Positions 41,146 through 52,197 of a stretch of DNA of 64,000 nt are shown here, in pieces. The stretch comes from Fragilariopsis cylindrus CCMP1102 (lineage: Eukaryota > Bacillariophyta > Bacillariophyceae > Bacillariales > Bacillariaceae): contig FMBT01000470.1 of the NCBI GenBank assembly GCA_900095095.1, positions 23,325-87,324 of the forward strand, read 5' to 3'. The position numbers were made by a program, and so were the translations under genes. The notes beneath the pieces are model-generated. The model was not told where the DNA came from. It saw only the letters and a list, made by a program, of their open reading frames with translations, and searched no databases. Within the stretch, counting starts at the first letter, position 1. Every line of letters begins with the position of its first letter.

Positions 41146-43219
41146 TCAGGAAGCAGAGTTCGTCAAGGCGCAACTGAAGAATTTCGGTGTCCCGTTGTCT
41201 CCCGAGGTCAATGTAATATTCATCGATAACTAATGAAGCAAGTAAAGTAGTGAAGAAAACGTCAAACTGAATGTAAGAATTTGCTACATATATCATATAT
41301 CATATATTTTCATTCCATAACTCTAGGAGCGATCGATGATCGTACATACATAGAAACACACACGCACATACTAATATTAAATTCTCACCTGAATATTTTG
41401 TTTCGATGTGACTGGTCCTGTCCAAAATCGATCCTTCGTAGATGGTGAGTCATCATTGTTCGTTGTAGATGATGCATTGTTGGTTGTAACCTGTTGTATA
41501 TCAATAGCAGTATTACTGTTACTTTTGCTATCTTCCGCTGTCTTTAACATTTGTGCCATGGCTCTAAAAATATCTTGATGATTATGTACTAGATTAAAAA
41601 GAGATTGTTTCAACAGGTCTTCATGTGTCGTATATCCTAATAGGGACTGGAATTCAGTATTGCATTCTAATATACGCCCATCAAGAGCTGCGATGCCCAT
41701 TGCCGTCGGACATTGATCAAATAAACCACGATAATCGATGCCCTTAACGAAATATAGTTCCGAATCTCGTGACGGTGATCCAACGATTTCACTTGTTCCT
41801 CTTCCATGTCGCCAATCATTTTCGATGCCCATTGTAGTGTCCGAGGTCTCACCACCATTTTCATTGTTGTTATTATTTTTTCCTGTATTTGTGATCATTT
41901 CATTCGTTTGTTGGACAGTTGTTATTAATTTTTGATGTTCAGCATCCAACATGATCGCCCTCGATTGTAACTGCTTAATGTATTCTACAACCTTAAGCAA
42001 TATAGAGTACTTGTTTGGTTTGAACGGTACATTGCATTCCGATAATACTTCTCTTAATTCCTTAATTTGAGTACTAATCTTGGAGGATCGTTGCTGCTCT
42101 CGTAAATTCCGTTCGTACCGTCTTCTTTCGGCAGGATCGGTAACTTTCGCTAACGCTTCTTCATTATACTTTCGTTTCGGGGCTGGTTCCGGACGATGAC
42201 CGCCGTTCGCAGATGAAACAACCGAAGGTGCTATTTCGTTGTTCATCATCATCATCATTTGTGGTGGTGGTGGGTGGTGCAAGCAGGTCCAAATTCATAT
42301 TCGGGTTCTTATTATTGGGTTGAGAGTGAGACATCGAGTGCGATATCATCGGTTGTTGCTGTTGCTGTTGTTGCTGCTGCTGCGAGATCGCCGCCGGAAG
42401 GATGAGAGTTGGCAGTGCGTTCGATTGCGGTTGCAGTTGTTGCTGCTGTTGTTGAACCTGTAATGGTATTTGTTGCTGCTGCTGCTGTTGTTGAACTGTA
42501 ATGGTATTTGTTGCTGTTGTTGCCCTGGTTGTTGTACTTGCCTGGTTGTTGTACCGCTTGCTGCGTAGTAGCTGCAAATAAAGAGGCAGGATTGAACAGT
42601 AGCGTTCCGTTGTTCACAATCCCGCCGATGCTCCAGCAGGGGGTAGTGCAATTGGAGCGCCGCCAGTAGCTTGTGTGGGATTAATATGTTGTGGTTTTAT
42701 AAAATGTAGGGATTTTGTGTTGTGAGAGCCGTTGCTGTTCCTGGTACTCCTACTGCTGCTGTTGCTACTTGTGTTGTCGGTACCGACTGCTGTATGGGTT
42801 GGTAAACTGGCTGTTGCTGTTGTTGCTGCTGTTGTTGCTGCTGCTGTGGATGATGAGATTGAGGATACGTTTGCTGATGCTGATGTTGCTGCTGAGATTG
42901 GATAATACCTACCGCTTGCAACGGATCATAGGAAGCCATTGGAGCAGGAGCAGCAGTATCATAGCAGGAGCTAGTTGTTGTTGCTGTTGCTGTGGTTCAT
43001 TAGTTAAAGGTACTCCCTTGCTGGTTGACCGTATGCTGTATTCATACCAGCGGACGCTGATAGTTGAAATCCAGCTGCGTTGATTGCCGGAAGACTTTTC
43101 TGTATTGCATCCCAGGTGTCATTAGTGTTCGTATTTGTATTAGTGTTGTTATTGAAATTATTATTATTATCCGTCGGGACACCAGCGTGAGGATTGATAT
43201 TGTAAGCGTACCCGCTCAT
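41146..43219 (-). CDS. bHLH-PAS transcription factor 1 (RITMO1-like), 2 exons, Gln-rich N-terminus disrupted
   Basis: The basic region and HLH (RRRYERNLREQQRSSKIS; FKPNKYSILLKVVEYIKQL) bind E-boxes as a dimer, and a PAS domain follows (YRGLFDQCPTAMGIAALDGR). Exon 1 ends at 41389; GT 41388 to AG 41230 (159 nt, phase 0) leads to a last exon 41229-41146 reading LSMNITLTSGDNGTPKFF, homologous to the last exon of gene 2. From the ATG run at 42258 the frame is intact (317 aa). Upstream, from MSGYAYNINPHAGV at 43219, Asn/Gln-rich text is spread over all frames with about seven shifts inside CAA/CAG repeats. Either these are consensus errors in repeats, or translation starts at 42258. Similarity to the diatom circadian regulator RITMO1/bHLH1a family is from recognition of the bHLH text; nuclear role. 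Confidence 0.82.
42340..42900 (-). repeat. CAA/CAG (Gln) repeat cluster
   Basis: Several GTT/GCT-rich tracts on the plus strand (poly-Gln on the minus strand), including a partial duplication of an AACAAATACCATTACAG unit (near 42470 and 42500) and of GTACAACAACCAGG. These explain the unstable frame. Confidence 0.75.
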
Positions 43220-45215
43220 AATAATTGTACGTGTAAATATATTAAATTAAATTAAATTAAGAGTAGTTATGTAAATTAAGATTCGGTGGGACGAACGAGA
43301 ACTGATTTCGTAATCTTAAAGAGGATGGGGACAAGACAGATTGCTTATTAAGAGATGATCTTGATCTTCTTGTTAAAGGAAACAGTATTACGTGTATTGT
43401 TGTTATGCTGGACGACAATGCTTGTTTGTTCGAGGTAGAGAACTGCAGATGTCCATGCAATATGTTACTCTGCTGTGAGTAGTATTCGTGTAGGTAGATT
43501 GTTTCTTGCTTGATAGCGATGCTACAACTTCCCAATACACAGGGCGATTTATAACACGAACATCTGCTAGGGCGTGCGATGACGCCATCTGGGGCTTGAA
43601 AAAATGTTCTTCCTTTTGAGAGGCCTTAATAAAATATATTTGTATTATGTAAATTTTTCAAAATAAGGCGTAGCCTTTGATAAATTGAAAATATTTTATA
43701 ATGCATACTTTCCCCCAGCATACTTTTTTAAACACGTCGACGCACGAAGGGTTTCGTAAATTAAGGGTTACGTCAGCAGAACCAAAATGATTTTCCCATT
43801 CAATCACAATCAACGAAGAAGTGTTACAGTAAAAATTAAAGGCATTTCATTGGAAATAAACGATTCTTCCACGCGTAACACTGCTGTTATGCTACAGTAG
43901 GCTACAGTATATTACCAACACTTGGTAATTTCTATTTTTCGTTACTTTCCATACTCTAGCTAGGAGTGATGAACTGGGGTTAAAAGTCCAGTATTGTATA
44001 CCTTAATAGTCGATGTAAGTGATCTAAAGTACTGCTGTATTATATCACATGCAATTGAAAATATATTGAGGAAATGGACCTAGTACATTTTTCCTCATAA
44101 TATAGTAGATGGAGCTCAAAATTAATCCATCATGTGTTCTTTTGTTGTTGTGTTGAGCACAGAAGACAGACCAGTCACTTTTATTCTTAACAGGCCTGTG
44201 AAACACTGGTGATATTGCAGATCCACAAGTTAGCATCATCATCTACTATAGTGCAACAAGAAGAAGTGAAGGATGATCCAACAATCTAATCAATGCAACA
44301 ATTGCTAGTTAGTCCCTGTATTATTCCAACAAAGTGTCAGCAAGCAGTTTCTTGCCTATACTTTGCTGCAATTGGATCCTATATGTAATATATTAGCTTT
44401 AGATCTAACAGATTTACCTGTACCTTCCTCAATAAAAATTTGCTATCTGAACACTGAGTCACTCATTCTATTTTTTTCACGTGCAAGTAGTAGAGTAGAG
44501 TACAACTCTACATTACATTGTAGTTACCGGTAGTAGTAGAGAAAGTAGTGATGACACAAGCGTTTTTTTTGGTTCGCCAAAAGCAAATTCTCCAATCGAA
44601 TTATGTGAATAAAACAACAAGATGATATTTAAAAAAATAGCCAACCGAAAGACTTCAATAATTTCTGACAGCTGCAGAAACGCACGTCAACAGCTTTTTC
44701 TTCCTAAGTAATTATTTTTGACGCGTCGTTGTTCATCTGCTTTTGGTGAAGTTGAAACACGTCATAAATAAATAAAATGATGAACTGCGTCGCCAACCAC
44801 TAAACAATGCACGTTCATCTCGTATTTGTACTGTTATTCTTCGTTAAAACTTCGGTATCCAATTTCAAATTGAGTGTCGTATGACCCATCGTTGTTTTAC
44901 CGTCATTGAAGAAGTGACAACAGAAGGAAACTACGTAAAATTAACAGGGGAATTATATAAAGCAACAGTGGAAGAGAGATCGAATAAGTATTACGTGTAT
45001 TTAAAAACAAAGGCAATTACACTTGACTTACAAGTATACATACAGGTGTACAAACAAGTGTACATACAAGTAAACCCCAACAAAGAAAAGCCAAGCAAAA
45101 GAAAAGCAAAGCAAAAGAAAACGTCACAACTTACACAAAAAGCTCCTATTCCGGTAGTAGATTTCTATCTAACTTTTTGTTTGTTTGTGTAATTTGAATT
45201 GAAAACGACAACATC
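43220..45215. promoter_or_regulatory. shared 2-kb region between divergent bHLH-PAS genes
   Basis: It lies between two divergent start codons and so holds both promoters. A perfect G-box CACGTG is at 44478-44483, the palindromic target of bHLH dimers. ACGTCA (the TGACGT core of CRE/bZIP sites) occurs at 43770, 44684 and 44759. Use of these sites is inference. A 103-codon frame at 44881-45192 lies in the presumed leader of gene 2. Confidence 0.5.
44478..44483. promoter_or_regulatory. G-box CACGTG
   Basis: A palindromic E-box 738 bp upstream of the ATG of gene 2. It is a candidate site for self- or cross-regulation by the bHLH-PAS pair. Confidence 0.45.
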
Positions 45216-47029
45216 ATGGATGAGTTTCAATTTATTGAATCTTTGGATGCGTTATTAGCCAATGATGGTATCGATGAGACAGAAGCAGTCGATGCGACGG
45301 GAGATCAAGGAATGGAAACTGGCGGTGGCGAGTGGTTACCAATCCCTATAACCAATAATAGTAGTAGTGGCTGCAATACGAGGACGGTACAGGACCCTTT
45401 TGCACAGTTTTTTCCGACTCCTACTACTACGGCATCGCCACAAGTAGCTGAAGATTTCTATCCGCAGCAGTATACATCTTTGGTGAACAATAGCACGACG
45501 ACGTACTCAAATAATCATGTTGAACAACAACTAGCAGGAACGGGAATGCTTTCACCCGCAGCAGTATTGTCAAGACAGATACCTACATCGTCCTCGTTAG
45601 GAATGGAAGTTGCAACAGTTCAAGCTCCTTTGATGACGACTGTTGCTCCACCATCGGGACCTATTACTATGTCTTCGAAAAGAACTAAAGGCATGTCCAC
45701 CAGTGGCGGTAGAAGCGTTGCCAGCGCTACAAGCGCAGGAACAGGAGGAACATCATCTTCTCGGAAACGCTCTCGACAGAAAGAATCGTCCTCCATGGCG
45801 GTATCGGATAGTGAAGATGAAGGTTCCAAGCGACGATCCGATCGTAATCTTCGTGAACAAAAACGATCACAAAAAATTACAGAACAAATCGATCAACTTC
45901 GAGAGGTTCTAGCGGCTGCAAGTGTACGATTTAAACCAGATAAGTTCTCGACATTGATAAGCGTTGTAGAATACGTCAAGCAATTACAGACACGATCAAC
46001 TATGCTCGATACGGAGCACAAAAATTTGTTAGATACGATATCCAGAACTAATGAAATGGTAAACGAGTCGTATCTTCCGGCCTCTGCGACGGGTGGTGGT
46101 GGCTCCAGCCACAGCAGTGGCAACAAGACTGACTGCGATACCTCTTTGAATGCGCAACCAGATTCGGCCGTATCTAGTGGTAGTGATATCTACAACGACG
46201 ATGAGATGGCTTTCGTACGGAACGTAGATTATAGGTGTATATTCGATAAATGTGGTGTGCCGCTAGCAGTGGCGAGTATTGATGGACGACTATTGGATTG
46301 CAATGACGAGTTCTTGCAACTTACCCAATACAGTCGTAAAGAATTATTACCCGTCGAATATCACCAACAAGCTTCAGCTGTTATTGCAGACGAAGTTGCT
46401 TCATCATTTTCGGAGGACCCTTCTGCATTCCCTGATTTACCTGCCAGTAACAATGATCTTTCGATTATTGGTTCGAAAACAGACGACGAAAGCAATTCCA
46501 TCGTTACCACCGAAACAGCAACAACAACCTCCATGATGCATTTAAAACAAGACCAGGGTGTACAACATGACGGAGGAGACGAAGACAAAGAAAGCACGGA
46601 AGATGATGATAGTCAAATCCCAACAAGGAACTTTTCCCTTTTTGACTTACTTAGTCGTAACCACATGGAGGATGTTTTTGTATCGTTGAGTCAAATGTTA
46701 AAGCGCCCTCCCAAAGACAAAGTTGGAACAGGAGCAGTGACCATGGACGACCACTGGTGGGGGAATGTCCACCTAAATCGAAACACGGATTTAGAGGTAC
46801 GTCGCATTATTTTTTAATTTTTCATGTTCCATCAATTATTGTCAATCACGCTATCATCTATTCTTATTAACCAAAATTTTGGGCCTGAAACTCACAACTA
46901 ACCTCCTCACATTCTGAATACATGTACTTTTTTTTTTTTTCAAAGATGCGACTGAATATTTCACTAGTTAGAAGTCCTCAAGGTAGAGCCAAATTTTTCG
47001 ACTGTTCTCTTACACCTCTCGCGGTGTGA
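45216..47029 (+). CDS. bHLH-PAS transcription factor 2 (RITMO1/bHLH1b-like), 2 exons, 554 aa
   Basis: The basic-HLH lies at residues about 204-264 (SKRRSDRNLREQKRSQKI; RFKPDKFSTLISVVEYVKQL) and a PAS domain starts near residue 337 (YRCIFDKCGVPLAVASIDGR; LLDCNDEFLQLTQYSRKEL). The N-terminal 200 residues are Ser/Thr/Gln-rich, like an activation region. Exon 1 ends at 46796; GT 46797 to AG 46945 (149 nt) leads in phase 0 to a 28-codon last exon, 46946-47029, reading MRLNISLVRSPQGRAKFF. Gene 1 has the same intron position and last exon, so the two are paralogues. All frames are intact. Family knowledge: diatom bHLH1a/1b control diel rhythms. That this copy does so is inference. Confidence 0.88.
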
Positions 47030-47453
47030 GGTGGGTTGCAAAGTACCACAAATTTTTGTGTCTACATATGTACCAGTCTCTCTTTTGAGCCTGTTCTATC
47101 AATCAGTATCTTTTCGAAAGAAGAACGGTTGATATTCGATCCATATCATTGACTACGGGGATCATATGGGTCGTTCCTTACTTCAGTATTCTGTAAGGTC
47201 CTATTACATAAATATACTGGGTGTATTTAATTAATTATTTATTATATATATACATATGTTTCATTAGAGCTTTAGCGGATATTTCCAATAAATATCACAA
47301 GGAAGTCGTTCCACTTTTAAATAGACGAATGGAACCAACGCAACGAAGTGTGCAGGTTCTAAGCTATAATGACTTAAGTAAATGTAAATTATTTGGATTC
47401 TGTAGAAAATGCATTCATAATTAGCAACATAATTGTTATTTGTTTTTGTTGCG
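47030..47453. other. convergent 3' intergenic region
   Basis: AT-rich; no conserved gene is seen. It separates bHLH-PAS gene 2 and the cis-prenyltransferase gene. Confidence 0.5.
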
Positions 47454-49119
47454 CTATTTTCCGTATCGCCTTTTTCTTCCCTTAGCGTAGGTCTGAATCA
47501 CCTGCAAAAGATCTGCCTTTTCTACTGCAGGCCAAGGTTTGTCCCAAAAGAAGAGCTCTGTGTACGCTAGTTGCCACAACAAGAAGTTACTTATCCGCAC
47601 CTCGCCGCTGGTTCTAATCAATACATCTGGATCGCCCCCGCAATTATTTGTTAGGAGCCGTTGACTAATAGTCTTCTCATTGATACTTTTCGGGTCTAAT
47701 TTATTGTGTAACGCATCCTCGACGATAGACTTTGTAGCCCTTACAATTTCATCGCGACTCCCATAACTTAAACAAATATTCATAATCATACCGTTGCAAT
47801 GTTGTGTCTCTTCTACCATTCGTTTGATACCTACCTGAACATGTGCTGGTATCTGTGTTTATTACAAACACGATGTGTCGTGATACGAAACCATAGAAAA
47901 TTAACGAGATAATAACATAAAGTGAGCAAGTATAGTTGAGATGATATGTTGAGGGATTTCGATCTGGTATACTGTACCACAACAATCATTGGATAACGAA
48001 TGAAGACAACACAATATGATACATGGAGCTTAATTCATACATACTCACTCTTTCATATTCTGTGGACAAAGCCATAATCTTAATATTTCGTTGAATCGCT
48101 TCCACCCGAAGTTCATCGCAGTATTTTGCGAATATTTTCATCAAGGCAGCAACCTCGGCTGGTTCTCTTTTCCAATTTTCACTGGAAAAAGCAAAGACTG
48201 TTAAGACTGCAATTCGTTCAGCTATACACCACTTAGCAAATTCTACCAATTTCGAACTACCGTCCCAGTGTCCTCTTGTTGCGTTACCATATTTCAATTT
48301 TCCGTATCGTCGATTTCCGTCCATAATGACCGCCACGTGTCGTGGGAGCGAGTCGACTGGTACATCGCTTTCTCTTACGGTTCCCTCATCGCTATTCAAA
48401 TAGGTACGTTTCTTTGCTTCGCGAATCGTTAAACCCGATGAACTATCGTTATCACCTTTGCATTTTGACATTGCAGCGATGTTACTGGCTGACCCCGCCG
48501 CCGTCTTCGTTGTTTTTGTTGTTGTGGAATAAGATGATGCTAATGATGATTCGTATACGAATGTCGACTGGGAAGTACCTTCAAGAAACCAGAAAGATGC
48601 AGCAACGCCTAAACGAAACCTAATAAAAGAAAGCCATTCAGATAATTTCGTCTTTTTTTCTTTCTTTTGTTCTAAATAATGATGACCTCTTCTTCCAAGC
48701 CAAAATCCGATGATAATACCAAATAATAACGGAGCTATGACTAAAAGTAGTGGTTTGGCGTTATATGAGCTAGCGATCTTAAATAGCATCATTTTCATCC
48801 AACGAAGAACTAACCACCACAGTGGTTGATCGTCGGGACAATTAAATTGCTGCATCGGAGAAGAGCATGAGCATTGATGACTGGTATTTTCGATAGGAAG
48901 ACCAAAAAGTTCAATAGCATCAGCGTCACCACGGTCAGCGTAGTAGAAATTTGATTTAATACCACCACTACCGCCACCACCGATCTTCTTGTTGACAATT
49001 TCGTCGTCGTATTCGTCAATATTGCCCATCATTATCGAGACCCTGTCTACCAATTGTTGTTGCCATGGAGCAGTTGTTTCTTCTGTCGAAGAAGATACAT
49101 CAAGAATTTGTACATCCAT
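47454..49119 (-). CDS. cis-prenyltransferase (dehydrodolichyl/undecaprenyl diphosphate synthase type), 2 exons, 483 aa
   Basis: Conserved blocks in order: HVAVIMDGNRRYGK with the catalytic Asp, GHWDGS, FAFSSENWKR, then in exon 2 MIMNICLSYGSRDEIV, DPDVLIRTSGEVRISNFLLWQ and AYTELFF. It condenses isopentenyl diphosphates onto an allylic primer to make long Z-polyprenyl diphosphate, the precursor of dolichol for glycosylation. Exons 49119-48049 and 47834-47454 join in phase 0 across GTGAGT..TTCAG (214 nt). The catalytic part is preceded by about 250 residues absent from bacterial UppS, with one hydrophobic helix (LLLVIAPLLFGIIIGFWLG), so the enzyme is probably anchored in the ER; a separate NgBR-like subunit is not visible here. 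Intact. Confidence 0.92.
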
Positions 49120-49645
49120 TTTTTACGACGTTTTTCCTTCGTTTATAAAGTAATTCTTCCACCTTCACACCTGCAACATTTCTCTTACTTTGAACTTGTT
49201 GTTTTGATAATGTTTAGTAGAGGATACTAATTACAATAACTGAGAACAATACCTCAACTGATGATGATAATGATATATGTTCTGTATGTGTTTTGTAGTC
49301 TGTACTAGTACAAAACATGAAATGTTTTTGATCGAAATTTGAAATTGAGGGTACAAGCGCTTTTCGATTATGGTACTACATTAGTGTTTACTAGGATGGC
49401 CCTGTCCACAAGTTTCAAGTATATGCGTAAAAAAGTAAAAACAAAGACTCACATAAATATAACTCTACAAATTCTACCACCAAACATAACAGGAAAAAGA
49501 AGAAGAAGAAGAAGAAGTAAAGTAATAACAGCATAATTACTTTCAAACGACGGAACAATATTACCGGTGCTATTGTCCTCTTCTACCCTAAGTGCAAGTT
49601 CATCAACGAAATAATAAAAATAAAAAACAAGATAAAACAAAAGTT
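49120..49645. other. divergent promoter region
   Basis: It separates the starts of the cis-prenyltransferase (-) and KH protein (+) genes. It contains a GAAGAA run near 49497-49517. No gene is seen. Confidence 0.5.
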
Positions 49646-52197
49646 ATGTCTACAACTTCACCCGAAGAGGCCCTTTTAAAGGCCAAGGAGATTGCGGCAC
49701 GGTTGATTAATGGTGGTGGAGATGGTATTGGCGCATCTACGATTACTGCTAATGAATACGTTTTAAATAATACTGATATCTCGGCGGTCGGTCTTCCTGC
49801 TACAAGTACAACAACTGCTACTGCTACTGCTACTGCTACTGCGGTGAAACCCGAACGCAAACGCAAAAGATGGGGATCTGTGGCGTCGTCGGTCAGTAAT
49901 GCCAACGTCACCGAAGCCCTTCCAGGCCTGACCGAGGCAAAAACTAAGCAACAGCAAGCTGTCGCCGCTGCTGAAACCGCCGGACCAACCAGTAAAAGAA
50001 TTTGGGTCCCAACATCAAGGCAAAAGGCGGAAACTCACTTTTCGAGTTTTTTGAAGGAACGTTTACCTGAGTTATCATCCCGAATCAATAACAATGAATG
50101 TAATGGTGAAGAACAAAATAAGTTGGTACTCAGTGGAAGAGGTGCAGCGTCTATTGAAGTATTTGGTATGCCGTTAGAGCCCATGCACGTCATGATTCAC
50201 GGTTCGGGAGATTTTATCGCTAAAGCGGCTACTAAGTTAGAAGAGCTACTAGCAGAAGCAGAACGAGCCGATCGTGAAGGTCCACCTCCTGAAGATTTAC
50301 CTGATGGCCAGGCAATTGAAGATGACAAGGACAAGTATTCGTCGGCCTTGACCCTAACGAGACCGTACTATCAAGGAAGTAGGGCAGGAGGAGCTGGTCA
50401 GTCTTCATATCGACCCGCTACTGTTGCTCAATTGATCTCAAATAACCCAGACGTCCTTGGAGATATAGGTTTGGGTGCAGATGGAGCCGAGCTCATTGAG
50501 GAAATTATTAAAATACCGAATGGTGTGGTGGGATTTGTGGTAAGTGAATTTCAAATAAGCGTTATGTTAATATTTGATTTTTGTCGTGTTCTCGTTCGTG
50601 TTGTCTTTCCAAACAAACTATGGTATCCGTCTTTGTACTCCCTTTGCCCGATTTATTCTCTCCTTGTTCGCATAAATATATCAGCCTCATACTAATATTA
50701 ATTTGACATATTTCGTCGTTTCAATTTATTTTTATACAGATCGGACGGGGTGGGGAAACTATTAGCTCTATGCAAGCGCGATCTGGTTGCAAGGTTCAGA
50801 TCCAGAAAGAACATGAACTCGAACCAGGACAGACAGACCGAATTATCACGCTTCAAGCTGTGAAGCAAGAATCGATCGACGAGTGTCGTGGAATAATAGA
50901 AGGTATGGTCCAAGATCGTGTACAGGCTGCTGGAGGAAGCAGTAACAACCGTTCTTCTTTCAAGAGTGGAGGAGGAGACAACGGAGGCAATTATTACGGA
51001 AGCGGTGGGGCCGGTATTGGCGCTGGTGGTGGTGGTGGCGGCGGCGGAAACAGTGGTGGTCGGACTGACAATACTGAAACCAAAGTCCAGGAGGCACTGG
51101 CAGAGGGACACAAACTTGTCAAGGTAGAGGTTCCTGACGCCGATGTAGGATTGATTATTGGCAAAGGTGGAGCAACTATAAACAAATTCAAAGCTCGACT
51201 GGAAGCTGCGTTCAGATCCCCAAAGCTGCTAATGCTGATAATGCTTCCGTTCGAACGATCAGTATTACTTGTCCAACCCAAGAGGGAGCCGAGGCCGCAA
51301 AAACACAGGTCGTTAACATCATCCAGAACAAAATTCCAACAACAACAATCATAGCGGCCAGGGCAACAACAGCAATTATAACAACATGCAAAGTACTGGG
51401 CCGCCTGCGGCAAGCGTCCAGGTTGCGGTACCAAACAAAGACGTTGGATTATGTATCGGCAGACAGGGATGCGTTATTCGGCAGTTGCAAGGAAAGACAA
51501 ACACAAAGATCGATATACCTCCGCAACCGGTAGGAAACGTTCGGGTGATTACGGTAACGGGCCCATCGCAAGAAGCATGCGAACTCGCCAAGACATATAT
51601 CGAACGTATCATAAACGAGCAATCTACCTCTAGCATCATGCCGGGGTCCTACCAAAACAACAACAACCAAAGTTATCAGCAACGTCCTGTTGGTGGTCCT
51701 GGTGTTGGTGGGGGTCATCACTATCAGAATCAACACCGCAACAACAACAACAACAGTGGTATGTACGGGAACCAAAATTCTGCTCAAAGCAATGATCCAG
51801 CCTGGCAGGCCTACCACGCTGCACAAGCCTTAGCCAACAAACAGCAGCAAGAGCAACAGCAAGCGGCCTACGTAGCTGCATCGGCAGCATCGGCGGCTCC
51901 CGCCTCAGATGCTTATTATGAACAGTTTCATCGATACGCTTACTACTATGGTGAAGAGGCAGCAAGACAATACTACGGAACTTGGTCCCCTCCAATTGGC
52001 ACCCTAATCCTTACGGAATAAATCCTGCTGGGATCACAGCCGCACCGGCAGCTAGCGAGAGCGGTGCACCACCCAATGGCACAGCAACAATGGCTCAAGC
52101 TCAAGCACAGCCCGCTGTATCGGCAAATAATATTGAGGTACGCGATTCGAGCGTCAGAAAAGTTTCGAATTTACCTGCCTGGATGACGAAATCATAA
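49646..52197 (+). CDS. multi-KH-domain RNA-binding protein, 2 exons, three frameshifts
   Basis: Three KH domains of the poly(C)-binding/FUBP type show their GxxG loops: VIGRGGETI (spanning the splice), LIIGKGGATI (about 51150) and LCIGRQGCVI (about 51450). They bind single-stranded RNA or DNA. An earlier block (about 50030-50280) resembles the KHDC4/BBP-type region. The protein is Gly-rich between KH1 and KH2 and Gln/Asn/Tyr-rich at the end. Intron GTAAGT 50540 to TACAG 50739 (200 nt) is phase 0. Homology passes between frames near 51185, 51330 and 51995, each by one base; the text after 51995 then runs to TAA at 52197 (NLPAWMTKS). Given the conserved content, consensus errors are likelier than decay. 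The ATG at 49646 is the first in frame. Confidence 0.82.

Noticed and set aside
41045-41296. 83-codon minus-strand frame beyond bHLH-PAS gene 1
   Set aside because: It overlaps the real last exon (41229-41146) in a different frame. The exon reading matches the paralogue; this one matches nothing.
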